From positions 1-64,000 of the forward strand of contig NZ_JADWOV010000317.1 in the NCBI RefSeq assembly GCF_015767435.1: a stretch of 64,000 nucleotides of DNA. The letters are read 5' to 3'. Source of the stretch: Polaribacter sp. BAL334 (lineage in GTDB: Bacteria > Bacteroidota > Bacteroidia > Flavobacteriales > Flavobacteriaceae). The notes under the pieces are model-generated. The model was not told the origin of the DNA. It saw nothing but the letters and a program-made list of their open reading frames with translations, and did no database searches. A program made the translations under genes and the position numbers. Of this stretch, positions 26,803 to 35,441 are shown piece by piece (within the stretch, counting starts at the first letter, position 1; every line of letters begins with the position of its first letter).

Positions 26803-27246
26803 TCAGACTTTTGTCAAAATATTATTCCAGGAGAAACAAAAAATACAATTACAGTAAATACTTGTGGAATTTACAGTTTTTATTGTTGTACTATATATTG
26901 TCCTGATGTATGCACGTATTTAGGAGATACTTTTCATACCAAATTGAATTTTGGAAATTGGGACTTTTGTTCATCTCTTGGTGTTGATGATTCAAAATCT
27001 AATGATAATCTTGGTTTATATCCTAATCCAACAGTTGATATTTTATTATTAGGAGGGAAAAAAGTTGGTATAGATATTTTTAGTGAAATTGAAATTTTTG
27101 ATATGACCGGTAAAAGTTTAAAAACTTTAAAAAATCATAATTCTAAAAATCCAATTAATATTTCAGAATTGGCCAATGGTGCATATATTATTATTGCTAA
27201 AAATACTGATGATAAAGTTTTTAGAAATCGATTTATAAAAAAATAA
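26803..27246 (+). pseudogene. Remnant of a T9SS-exported protein
   Basis: An open frame from about 26803 encodes a cysteine-rich stretch (TITVNTCGIYSFYCCTIYC) and a complete T9SS type A sorting domain (LGLYPNPTVDILL, IFDMTGKSLKTL, ending NRFIKK). There is no signal peptide, no convincing start and no room for a functional domain: the frame is closed by several stops around 26782-26802. It is best read as the 3' end of a decayed or truncated exported protein gene. Confidence 0.6.
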
Positions 27247-27475
27247 GTCAGAATTTTTATTAAATTTAAAAAGTATTTTGCATTTTTTATTGTACCGACT
27301 ACAAAAATCTAATAAATTAAAAATAATTTTATTCTGTAAATTTGGTTTAATTTTAAAGTAAAGTGTTGATTTAAAATGCAATATATCTTAATAGAATAAT
27401 AATTTTTAAAGATCTTTCCATATCTTGTTAATAAAATGTGAAATAGCAAAAATGAAAAGCAAGCCATGTAAATCA

Positions 27476-29245
27476 ATGAAAAAAAATACAATCATAATCT
27501 TATTCTTATTCATAGCTTTTAAAGCTTTTGGACAAACAAATAAAATTTCTAAAATCCTTTCAAATAATGAAGAAATAGATTCGCTTATAAAAGCTTTTGA
27601 TTATGATTCCGTTGAAAAAAAATTACAAAATTCAATAGACTTAGCTAAAGAAATAAATTTAGATTCCATTTTTGCCATTGTTTTTGAAAGCCATGCAAAA
27701 TATTATTATTATACTGGAGATTATGAAAAAACATCTAATTATCTCATTAAATCTGCAAAAATATATGATGAAATAGGACAAAAAAATAAAGCTATTAAAA
27801 TGTACAATAACATTGCAGCCATACTTAGTTCAATAGGTTCATTTAATAAAGCTTTAAAAATTAGAAAAAAAATATTAACCTTTAAGGAAACAGATAAAGA
27901 TCTTTTATTTAAAACGAGTGTGCTTTCTAATATTGGATCAGACTATAGGAAACAAAACCTAAATGATAGTGCATTTTATTATATTAATTTCGCTTTAAAA
28001 ATTTCTAAAAAAAATCATTTCAAAGGTTTAATAGGTGCTAATTACCAAAAACTACAAAAAGTATATTTAGATTTAAAACAATACGATTTATCTATAAAAT
28101 ATGGAGATTCAACCTTTTTTTATAAAGAAGCTATAGAACGCCCATTATATGAAAATGCAATAGTAAATGCCGCAAATGCTTTGTATGAAGTAAAACAATA
28201 TGATGCGTCTTTAAATAAATGTAATCTCGCCATAGAATTAATTAAACAAAGCAGAATGCTTGTTAATTTACCTCAAGTATATGAGTTAAAAAGTAAAATA
28301 TACGAATCTCAAAACAACTTTAAACTTGCTAATTTATTTTTAAAAAAAAGGAACAATTTAAAGGATAGTATTTTAACCACTGACAAACAAGAAAAAATTC
28401 TCGAGCTAGAACAAAAATACCAAACTGAAAAAAAGGAAAAGGAAAACTTAAAATTAATTCAAGAAGCATCAGAAAAAGATTTAACCATCGCTAAAAAAAA
28501 TAATTATTTACTTTTTGGTTCATTAATTTTTTCTGTAATCGTAATTTCATTAATCATATATCAATTACGAAAATTCAAAAACAAAAATGAAGCATTGCAA
28601 AGGGCAATTGAGAAAAGAGAACAAATAGAAAATGAACTTGAAATTGTTAGAGACAACATAGCCAAAGATTTTCATGATGATTTGGGAAATAAATTAGCTC
28701 GTATAACTGTTTTATCAGAGTATATGATTCAATCAGTAAAAAATTGGAATAAAAGTAAAATTATTGAAGCCTTAAAAAAAATCAACTTAGACGCTGATAT
28801 TTTATACAAAGGTACAAGAGATTTTATGTTTTCTTTAAAAGCTAAAAGTGACTTTACCGAAGAATTATTTACTTATTTATCAGATTTTGGAGATGAATTT
28901 TTTCAATCATTTAATATTGATTTTTATGTTGAAAAAAAGTTAGATTTAAATAAAAAATTACCCTATTACTGGAATCGACAAATTATTATGATATTTAAAG
29001 AGGCAATGACAAATGCTGCAAAGCACTCACATTCAACTACAGTAAAATTAACTATGAAAATTAAAAACAATGATTTAGATATTATTTTTGAAGACAATGG
29101 TATTGGTTTTAATTTTGATAAAATAAGTTCTAAAAACGGGCTATCAAATATGCAATTAAGAGCAGAAAAAATGAATGTATTATTAACAATATCTTCATCA
29201 AAAAAAGGTACAAAAATTAGTTTAAATGCAAAAATATCAAATTAA
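27476..29245 (+). CDS. TPR-containing sensor histidine kinase (HisKA_3-like)
   Basis: A 589-residue membrane sensor kinase. From ATG 27476 it has a signal peptide or anchor (KKNTIIILFLFIAFKAFGQ), then a periplasmic array of TPR-like helices (about 60-300; DYEKTSNYLIKSAKIYDEIG, SFNKALKIRKKIL). A coiled coil, one membrane segment (LLFGSLIFSVIVISLIIY, about 343-362), and a HisKA_3-like dimerisation domain with the phospho-acceptor His in DFHDDLGNKLARI near 399 follow. The HATPase domain has NAAKHSHST, DNGIGFN and NGLSNMQLRAEKM. An upstream in-frame ATG at 27452 is possible but weakens the signal peptide. It pairs with the regulator 15 bases downstream. Confidence 0.88.
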   Translation: MKKNTIIILFLFIAFKAFGQTNKISKILSNNEEIDSLIKAFDYDSVEKKLQNSIDLAKEINLDSIFAIVFESHAKYYYYTGDYEKTSNYLIKSAKIYDEIGQKNKAIKMYNNIAAILSSIGSFNKALKIRKKILTFKETDKDLLFKTSVLSNIGSDYRKQNLNDSAFYYINFALKISKKNHFKGLIGANYQKLQKVYLDLKQYDLSIKYGDSTFFYKEAIERPLYENAIVNAANALYEVKQYDASLNKCNLAIELIKQSRMLVNLPQVYELKSKIYESQNNFKLANLFLKKRNNLKDSILTTDKQEKILELEQKYQTEKKEKENLKLIQEASEKDLTIAKKNNYLLFGSLIFSVIVISLIIYQLRKFKNKNEALQRAIEKREQIENELEIVRDNIAKDFHDDLGNKLARITVLSEYMIQSVKNWNKSKIIEALKKINLDADILYKGTRDFMFSLKAKSDFTEELFTYLSDFGDEFFQSFNIDFYVEKKLDLNKKLPYYWNRQIIMIFKEAMTNAAKHSHSTTVKLTMKIKNNDLDIIFEDNGIGFNFDKISSKNGLSNMQLRAEKMNVLLTISSSKKGTKISLNAKISN

Positions 29246-29260
29246 TTAAATTAAATTAAA

Positions 29261-29881
29261 ATGAAGTATAAAGTTATGATTATTGAAGACAATGAACCGC
29301 TAAATGATATTTTTTGTGAAATCATCAATAACTCTGACACTTATAAAATTATAGGATCTTATTTGAATGCTGAAAATGCTTTAAATTATTTTAAAGATGA
29401 ATTACCAGATATTGTTTTAATGGATATTGAACTTCCAGGTATGAATGGGATACAATGTACAAAAGAAATAAAAAAAATAAACCCTAAAACATTAGTTATT
29501 ATGATTACCGTTTTTGAAAATTCTAAAACAGTTTTTGATGCATTATGCTCAGGGGCTTCAGGTTATCTTACAAAAAATACAACTTCTAACAAACTAATTT
29601 TAGCTTTAAATGAAGTAATTTTAGGAGGCGCTCCAATGAGCATTAATATTGCAAAAATGGTGGTTGAATCCTTTAAAAAAGCCCCAGATTCAGTATTAAC
29701 GGAAAGAGAAACTGAAGTGATAACAATGTTATCTCAAGGCAATAGTTACAAAACGATTGCATTGAATCTTGAAATAAGTATCAATACAATTAAATATCAT
29801 ATTAAAAATATTTATGATAAGCTTCAAGTACATTCCAAAGAAGAAGCTATAAGAGAAGCATCCATAAGAAAGTTTATATAA
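29261..29881 (+). CDS. NarL/LuxR-family response regulator
   Basis: A 206-residue DNA-binding regulator. The receiver domain (1-120) carries the acidic pair EDNE and the phospho-acceptor Asp in DIVLMDIELPGMNG (about residue 54), plus the conserved Lys in GYLTKNTT. The C-terminal LuxR helix-turn-helix spans about 147-200 (LTERETEVITMLSQGNSYKT, SINTIKYHIKNIYDKL). It follows the TPR histidine kinase with a 15-base gap and forms a two-component system with it. Targets are unknown; NarL-like repeats occur upstream of the exported protein gene at 21435. Confidence 0.92.
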   Translation: MKYKVMIIEDNEPLNDIFCEIINNSDTYKIIGSYLNAENALNYFKDELPDIVLMDIELPGMNGIQCTKEIKKINPKTLVIMITVFENSKTVFDALCSGASGYLTKNTTSNKLILALNEVILGGAPMSINIAKMVVESFKKAPDSVLTERETEVITMLSQGNSYKTIALNLEISINTIKYHIKNIYDKLQVHSKEEAIREASIRKFI

Positions 29882-29893
29882 GTAAATTTACTT

Positions 29894-30514
29894 TTATAAA
29901 ATATCCAAACTTCCTTTTCCTTCTCTAATTACTGTTGGCTCAGAAGTTGTCAAATCGATAATTGTAGATGCATAATTATCTCCATATCCACCATCAATAA
30001 CCAAATCAACTAAATGCTGCCATTTTTCAAAAATCAATTCAGGATCAGTAGTATATTCCAAAATATCATCTTCATCACGAATTGAGGATGAAACGATTGG
30101 ATTTCCTAAAGTTTCAACAATGGCTCTTGCAATATTGTTATCAGGAATACGAATTCCGACAGTTTCTTTATTCTTAAAAGCTTTGGGTAAATTGTTACTT
30201 CCAGGTAAAATAAATGTGTAAGGTCCTGGCAATGCACGTTTTAATATTTTAAAAGTGGCAGTGTCAATTTGTTTTATATAATCTGACAAATGACTCAAAT
30301 CATTACATACAAAAGAAAAATTTGCCTTTTCTAGTTTCACACCTTTGATTTGAGCAATTCTTTCCAATGCTTTTATGTTGGTAATATCACACCCCAAACC
30401 ATACACAGTATCTGTGGGATAAATGATTAAACCGCCATTTTGTAATACTTTAACAACCTTATCAATTTGCTTTTGATTCGGATTTTCATTGTACAATTTA
30501 ATGAATTCTGCCAT
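29894..30514 (-). CDS. L-threonylcarbamoyladenylate synthase (Sua5/YciO/YrdC family)
   Basis: A 206-residue YrdC-fold protein. Enzymes of this family make threonylcarbamoyl-AMP from threonine, bicarbonate and ATP for the t6A37 modification of tRNAs reading ANN codons. The recognisable motifs are LIIYPTDTVYGLGCDI near 29, PGPYTFILPGS near 97, VGIRIPDN, and GNPIVSSSIRDEDD. It lacks the C-terminal Sua5 domain and resembles the short YciO type, so assignment to t6A synthesis rather than a related YciO role is likely but not certain. It is convergent with the response regulator gene, 12 bases apart. Confidence 0.85.
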   Translation of the reverse strand: MAEFIKLYNENPNQKQIDKVVKVLQNGGLIIYPTDTVYGLGCDITNIKALERIAQIKGVKLEKANFSFVCNDLSHLSDYIKQIDTATFKILKRALPGPYTFILPGSNNLPKAFKNKETVGIRIPDNNIARAIVETLGNPIVSSSIRDEDDILEYTTDPELIFEKWQHLVDLVIDGGYGDNYASTIIDLTTSEPTVIREGKGSLDIL

Positions 30515-30520
30515 GATTTA

Positions 30521-30561
30521 AAAATACAAAAAACTCTAGTTGTAATTACAAATAGAGTTTT
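30521..30561 (-). terminator. Terminator of the OmpR-type two-component operon
   Basis: AAAACTCTAGTTGTAA (30530-30545) pairs with TTACAAATAGAGTTTT (30546-30561) with one mismatch; on the minus strand it is followed by TTTGTATTTT. It lies just downstream of the regulator stop. Confidence 0.75.
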
Positions 30562-30583
30562 GATTTTGGATAAATACGGATTT

Positions 30584-31288
30584 TTATGATTTATCAATCA
30601 AACGAAATCCTTCTCCATGAATGTTTAATATTTCTACATTTTCATCATCTTTCAAATATTTACGCAATTTTGCAATATAAACGTCCATACTTCTTGATGT
30701 GAAATAATTGTCATCTCTCCAAATTTTTGTCAATGCCAATTCACGAGGCATCAAATCATTTTTGTGAATGGCTAGCATTCTCAACAATTTACTTTCTTTT
30801 GGTGATAATTTAATTGGTTCTATTGTTGAAGGTGATGACAAATAACGCAATTTCGAATTGAATGAAAAACCACCAATTGTAAACTCAAAAATTTGATCAG
30901 ATTCCGAAGTTTTATCTGATTCCTTGCGTTGTAAAATTGCCTTAATTTTATGCAATAAAACCTCAGAATCAAATGGTTTGTTCAAATAATCATCTGCACC
31001 AACTGCATACCCTTTCAAAACATCTTCTTTTAAGGTTTTGGCTGTCAAGAAGATAATTGGAATTTCTTTGTTGGTTACTCTAATATCTTGCGCTAAAGAA
31101 AATCCATCTTTTCGTGGCATCATTACGTCTAAGATACACAAATCATAATCGCTATTTTTAAACATTATCAAACCTTCAATTCCATCTTTTGCAAGTGTCA
31201 CATTATAGTCATTTAATGATAAATAGTCTTTTAAAACAGTTCCAAAATTTGGATCGTCTTCTACTAATAAAATTTTTTTACTTCCCAT
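30584..31288 (-). CDS. OmpR/PhoB-family response regulator (RprY-like)
   Basis: A 234-residue response regulator. The receiver domain has LLVEDDPNFG, the phospho-acceptor Asp in DLCILDVMMPRKDG (about residue 54) and the Lys in DDYLNKPF near 104. The winged-helix C-terminus (about 135-232) has LSPKESKLLRML and SMDVYIAKLRKYLKDD followed by GEGFRLID. It is the partner of the kinase directly upstream (seven-base gap). The pair resembles the RprX/RprY system of Bacteroidota, but no target can be named. Confidence 0.92.
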   Translation of the reverse strand: MGSKKILLVEDDPNFGTVLKDYLSLNDYNVTLAKDGIEGLIMFKNSDYDLCILDVMMPRKDGFSLAQDIRVTNKEIPIIFLTAKTLKEDVLKGYAVGADDYLNKPFDSEVLLHKIKAILQRKESDKTSESDQIFEFTIGGFSFNSKLRYLSSPSTIEPIKLSPKESKLLRMLAIHKNDLMPRELALTKIWRDDNYFTSRSMDVYIAKLRKYLKDDENVEILNIHGEGFRLIDKS

Positions 31289-31295
31289 TTTATAT

Positions 31296-32864
31296 TTAAT
31301 TTAAAGGTAATTTAACTGTGAATATGCTTCCTTTTCCTTTTTCACTTTCTACAAATACTGTTCCATGATGTTTTTCTACAATTTCCTTTACGTAAGCCAA
31401 TCCTAAACCATGGCCTTTTACATCATGAATGTTTCCTTTTTGCTCTCTATAAAACTTGTCAAAAGCCATTTTTTGAGCTGCTTTTCCCATCCCAATTCCT
31501 TCATCTTTGATTTTAAAAATGAAAAATTTATTGGTACTTTCTGTATAAATATCAATTTTAGGAGCATCAACTGAATATTTAATGGCATTTTCTAACATGT
31601 TTACAACCACATTCAATAAATGAAATTCGTTTCCTGAAATTTCTGATGAAATTGCTTGAAAATGCTTTTCAATGCTTCCTCCTCTATCATCAATTAACAA
31701 ACTTACGTGGTTAATAGCATCATCTATGATGTCGTGAACATCAACAGTATCCTTACTGATGGTCAATTGATTTTTTTCTAATCGTGAAATTCGCAATACA
31801 TTTTCCACTTGCGAATGCATTCTTTTGTTTTCATCGCGAATCATTTTTACATAACGTAACACCTTTTCTGAATCTCCTAATATTTTTGGATTTTTGATGG
31901 AATCTAAAGCCAAATTGATGGTAGCAATTGGAGTTTTAAATTCGTGTGTCATGTTATTAATGAAATCTGTTTTGATTTCTGATATTTTTTTCTGTTTGAT
32001 TAATTGATATAATGAACTTGAAAAAGCAATGATAATGACAAAAATGAAAAACAAAGACAATAATAAAATGGACGAAATACCCGATAATATGTGTTCATTT
32101 TTCGATGGAAAAGTGACAAACAAATTATATTCTGGCTTATTATTAGAATCATACAAAAGCGGATATTCATAACTCTCATTGATATTGATGGTATAATATC
32201 CTGATTTTAATTTGGTTGCCAATCCTTCATTTGTATAAACGCCATATTTAAAGTCTAAATGAATATTATTTTTATCAAGTTCTTCTTTTATGGTGGCATT
32301 TAACTCTCTGTTACTTACTCTTTTGTTTAGTGGATTTACTCTTTTAAAATCTTTCATTATTTGAGTAAACTGACTTTTTTCTAAACTTTTCATTCTTCCT
32401 AAAAATGAAAAACGTTCAACATCTTCAGCATTGAAAATATTGTCTGGACTTTTGATAAATTTACTTTGAAAAAAATCTTTTTTTCCAGTAACTCTTGTAA
32501 AAATTATTTTTTCGTCGTCTAAAAAATCTAACGGAATTTCAAAATTTTCCTCTAAAACAGTCGTCCCAAAAGTGATTTTAGTATTGTTTGCGGTATCAAT
32601 TTGTTGAAAAAGATAATTTTTTATTTGCGCATTATCTGCAAGTGTTTTGTGTTCTAAAATATCTTGGATTTGAATCTCAATAAGTCTTTCCTCCTTTTCA
32701 TTGATTCTTTCAGCAACACGTCCTAAGGATTTTTGAACATCATTTTTAAACTGTTCTTTTCTACTTTCAACGGCATTATTAATCCAATAGAGTTGCACAG
32801 CAATAATTCCAATTAAGGAAATGCTCATCAATACAACTATGAAAATAAACATCTTTTTTCCCAC
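31296..32864 (-). CDS. Sensor histidine kinase (RprX-like)
   Basis: A 522-residue membrane sensor kinase. Two membrane segments (about 5-25 IFIVVLMSISLIGIIAVQLY and about 265-290) flank a periplasmic sensor region. The HisKA domain has the phospho-acceptor His in NNMTHEFKTPIATINLALDS near 310, and the HATPase domain carries NMLENAIKYSVDAP, KDEGIGMG and GHGLGLAYVKEIVEKH. The start chosen is GTG 32864 (GKKMFIF), which fits usual family length; ATG 32852 four codons later is possible. A TAACTTTG box ends four bases before the GTG. It is the first gene of the operon with the OmpR-type regulator. Confidence 0.9.
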   Translation of the reverse strand: MGKKMFIFIVVLMSISLIGIIAVQLYWINNAVESRKEQFKNDVQKSLGRVAERINEKEERLIEIQIQDILEHKTLADNAQIKNYLFQQIDTANNTKITFGTTVLEENFEIPLDFLDDEKIIFTRVTGKKDFFQSKFIKSPDNIFNAEDVERFSFLGRMKSLEKSQFTQIMKDFKRVNPLNKRVSNRELNATIKEELDKNNIHLDFKYGVYTNEGLATKLKSGYYTININESYEYPLLYDSNNKPEYNLFVTFPSKNEHILSGISSILLLSLFFIFVIIIAFSSSLYQLIKQKKISEIKTDFINNMTHEFKTPIATINLALDSIKNPKILGDSEKVLRYVKMIRDENKRMHSQVENVLRISRLEKNQLTISKDTVDVHDIIDDAINHVSLLIDDRGGSIEKHFQAISSEISGNEFHLLNVVVNMLENAIKYSVDAPKIDIYTESTNKFFIFKIKDEGIGMGKAAQKMAFDKFYREQKGNIHDVKGHGLGLAYVKEIVEKHHGTVFVESEKGKGSIFTVKLPLN

Positions 32865-32868
32865 GTAT

Positions 32869-32876
32869 CAAAGTTA
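32869..32876 (-). promoter_or_regulatory. -7 box of the two-component operon
   Basis: On the minus strand TAACTTTG fits TAnnTTTG and ends four bases before the GTG start and 16 bases before the alternative ATG 32852. This is either a leaderless arrangement or evidence for the later start. Confidence 0.45.
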
Positions 32877-32977
32877 CGTGATAAAAGAATTGAAAATTAA
32901 ACTTTCTGATAAAAATTAACTGAAATAACGGAAATTTAAGAGTGTTTTAACAATTCCATTACAAATACTTAAAAGCA

Positions 32978-33565
32978 TCAGCGCTTTTCTGTTAAAATAT
33001 TATGAATATATTTTACTTGATTTTTCGTATTTTCAAGTGTATCATTGATGATAATGTAATGTGATTGTATCATTTTAGATTCTTCACTCAGTTGATTTTG
33101 TATTCTGTTCAAAACAGCTTCTTTGGAGCAATGATCTCTTTCCATAACACGCTCAATTCTAGTTGATAAACTAGCAAAAACAGTAATAATCACATCACAA
33201 AGCACATTGCTTTTGCTTTCAAAAAGAATCGCATTTTCATAAATAATCAATAATTTATCTTGATTTGTATGAATAAAATTCTGAAAGTGATTGCGAACTT
33301 CAGGATGAACTATTGAGTTTAAGATGGCCAATTTTTCAGGATTTTGAAACACAATTTTCGCTAAGAAATCTCTCTGTAATTCACCGTTTTTATAAGTCTC
33401 ATTTCCAAATTCTACTATTACTTTCTCAGCAATAATTTTGGAGGAATTCATCAACTTTTTTGCTTCTTCATCAGCAGTGTAAATTGCAGTATTTTTATAG
33501 GCTGCAAAAAGTTTTGCAACTGTAGATTTTCCACTTCCAATTCCACCTGTTAAACCAACAACCAT
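32978..33565 (-). CDS. coaE: Dephospho-CoA kinase
   Basis: A 195-residue P-loop kinase that phosphorylates the 3'-hydroxyl of dephospho-CoA, the last step of coenzyme A synthesis. The Walker A motif GLTGGIGSGKST is at residues 4-15, followed by the family patterns YTADEEAKKLM near 29 and SIVHPEVRNHFQ near 85 and the lid region RIERVMERDHCS near 133. The gene follows the YbbR gene with a three-base gap, part of the yajC-ybbR-coaE order common in Flavobacteriaceae. Confidence 0.93.
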   Translation of the reverse strand: MVVGLTGGIGSGKSTVAKLFAAYKNTAIYTADEEAKKLMNSSKIIAEKVIVEFGNETYKNGELQRDFLAKIVFQNPEKLAILNSIVHPEVRNHFQNFIHTNQDKLLIIYENAILFESKSNVLCDVIITVFASLSTRIERVMERDHCSKEAVLNRIQNQLSEESKMIQSHYIIINDTLENTKNQVKYIHNILTEKR

Positions 33566-33568
33566 AGA

Positions 33569-34507
33569 TTATTTTTGAATTAAAAAATCAATTTTTGTGG
33601 GAATAATTTTAACATTCTCAACAAAATCTGGTTTTAAAACTATTTTCGGAATCAAATATCCCAATTCATTTTTTTTAGACATTTCATAATCACATTCAAC
33701 TACAAATGAAGCTTCTGAAACCCTAGAAAATTGCGATAATGCAACAACAAAAGTCACTAAAACTGTTTCCGAAAGTGTGGTAATTTTAATATCTGAAGGC
33801 ACATTTTGTAACTTAAATGGAACTTGTAAACTGCCTTCTGTAAATTTGTCAACTTTTGCTGAAATTACTGCTTTTGAAGTAGTTAGCTTTATATTTTTAA
33901 TTTTAGAAGGCTTTAAAATAGCAACATTATTGGAAAAATCTGCATTTACATTGGTCAACTTCAAACTTTCCAATTCCAAAAAATCGATATTTTTTAATTG
34001 ACTTTCAGCACCAGAAATTGTGATGGAGTCTGGAGCTATTGTAACATCACCCAAAAGCTTATATCCTACTTGATAATTGATATTCAAATTGGGTTTCAAA
34101 GCCACTTTTTTAGAATATAAAGAACCAATTTTCACATAAATTGTATCTTTTAAAATATTTTCAATTTCAACTCCTGAAATGAATTGCTTTTGAATAGTTG
34201 TCAACTGATTTTTAGGCAAAACATAGGTTTTTCCAGATGCTTTTTTTGAAAAGTTCGAAACATCTATAGTAATTTCTTGATCAAAAATCTGCGACCAAAA
34301 AAGTCGAAAACCAGTACCTTTCACATAAAATGCTGTTTTTTGTGGAGATGTTTCTAAAAGAATATTTTCCTGAGGAATATTGGTAAATGTTACTTCATAA
34401 GAGATCATCGTTTTGTATTCTTTAGAAAAAGTAATCAATACCCAAATCAAAAAAGAGGCTATTAAAAATACAAAAAATGATTTCGATATTGTTTGTGAAG
34501 TTTTCAA
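33569..34507 (-). CDS. YbbR-like domain protein
   Basis: A 312-residue protein with one N-terminal membrane segment (about 9-28, SFFVFLIASFLIWVLITFS) and a large extracytoplasmic part made of YbbR-like beta repeats (for example GYKLLGDVTIAPDSITISGAES near 145-167). YbbR proteins of other phyla (CdaR) act with diadenylate cyclase; here the neighbour is coaE instead and no cyclase is in view, so the function is open. The start is TTG 34507; a terminator separates it from yajC upstream, but coaE follows directly. Confidence 0.75.
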   Translation of the reverse strand: MKTSQTISKSFFVFLIASFLIWVLITFSKEYKTMISYEVTFTNIPQENILLETSPQKTAFYVKGTGFRLFWSQIFDQEITIDVSNFSKKASGKTYVLPKNQLTTIQKQFISGVEIENILKDTIYVKIGSLYSKKVALKPNLNINYQVGYKLLGDVTIAPDSITISGAESQLKNIDFLELESLKLTNVNADFSNNVAILKPSKIKNIKLTTSKAVISAKVDKFTEGSLQVPFKLQNVPSDIKITTLSETVLVTFVVALSQFSRVSEASFVVECDYEMSKKNELGYLIPKIVLKPDFVENVKIIPTKIDFLIQK

Positions 34508-34549
34508 AAGTTGATTCTTTAATTAATACAGTCGAATATACCTAATTTG

Positions 34550-34594
34550 AAATAAAAAAAGTGAACATTTTCAAAAAAAGAAAACGTTCACTTT
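34550..34594 (-). terminator. Terminator downstream of yajC
   Basis: AAAGTGAACATTTTC (34558-34572) pairs with GAAAACGTTCACTTT (34580-34594) with one mismatch. On the minus strand it is followed by a T-rich run (TTTTTATTT), making a good intrinsic terminator between yajC and the YbbR gene. Confidence 0.85.
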
Positions 34595-34616
34595 CATATT
34601 GTAATGATGTAAAAAT

Positions 34617-34928
34617 CTAACTAACTTCTGTGTTGTTATACTTTTTGCTCAATTCCATAGAAATTGCAGAACGCTCAAACTTGATTTTTCCTGCAGCTGT
34701 TTCAATAGTAACTGTATTATCAGATTCGTGGATTTCAGCAATTTTTCCGTGAATTCCACTAGAAGTTACTACTCTTGCTCCTTTTTTAATACCTGCTTGA
34801 AACGCTTTTTCTTTCTTTTGACGAGTCATTTGTGGACGAATCATGAAAAAATATAATACTAAAATCATCGCTAAAAAAGGTAGCATGCTTGCTAAACCTC
34901 CAGCTTGTAAAAAAATAATTGAAATCAT
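34617..34928 (-). CDS. yajC: Preprotein translocase subunit YajC
   Basis: A 103-residue inner-membrane accessory protein of the Sec translocase (SecDF-YajC complex). It shows the family layout: an N-terminal membrane helix (about 12-28, ASMLPFLAMILVLYFFMIRP), the conserved FFMIRPQMTRQKKEK, and a soluble domain with GARVVTSSGIHGKIAEI. The gene follows the DUF1573 gene with a two-base gap. Confidence 0.93.
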   Translation of the reverse strand: MISIIFLQAGGLASMLPFLAMILVLYFFMIRPQMTRQKKEKAFQAGIKKGARVVTSSGIHGKIAEIHESDNTVTIETAAGKIKFERSAISMELSKKYNNTEVS

Positions 34929-34930
34929 GG

Positions 34931-35392
34931 TTAATTTGTTTTTGGAATTACTGAACCTTTTAATATTAAGGTTTCCATTCCTGATTCAGTGTTGGTTGTT
35001 AATGTAATTGATTTGCTTTGTCTATTTGGTTTTCCAGAAGTGTTAAAAGAAACTTCAATATCTGCTGAATCTCCAGGTTTTATAGGGTCTTTTGGCCAAG
35101 TTGGAACTGTACAACCACAAGAAGCTTGCGCATTTGTAATGATCAAATCTGTTTTTCCAGCATTCGTAACTTTGAAAGTTGTTTCAACAATATCACCCTC
35201 ATTTACAGTGCCAAAATCATACTCAACTTTATCAAAAGCGATAGTTGCAGCGCCTTTTTTTATTTCTGTATCTCTTGATTTAGCTTCCTCTAAATTTTCT
35301 TCATTAATTTTTGCTTTTGCATCGCTATTTGCACATGAAATAGTAATGAATAATGCACTAAAAAAGGTCAATAAAATGGATATTTTTCTCAT
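34931..35392 (-). CDS. DUF1573 lipoprotein
   Basis: A 153-residue lipoprotein with the lipid-attachment Cys at residue 20 (ALFITISCAN) and one DUF1573 domain at about 50-150. The domain includes FDKVEYDFGTVNEGD, FKVTNAGKTDLIITNAQASCGC and a closing TESGMETLILKGSV; it is an immunoglobulin-like fold. Function is not established. Located between nusB and yajC, a conserved order in the family. It follows nusB after a 49-base gap and leads directly into yajC. Confidence 0.88.
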   Translation of the reverse strand: MRKISILLTFFSALFITISCANSDAKAKINEENLEEAKSRDTEIKKGAATIAFDKVEYDFGTVNEGDIVETTFKVTNAGKTDLIITNAQASCGCTVPTWPKDPIKPGDSADIEVSFNTSGKPNRQSKSITLTTNTESGMETLILKGSVIPKTN

Positions 35393-35441
35393 GATTTTAA
35401 AATTTTGGTAAAAGTAACAAATATTTTTTTCAATTAACTAT

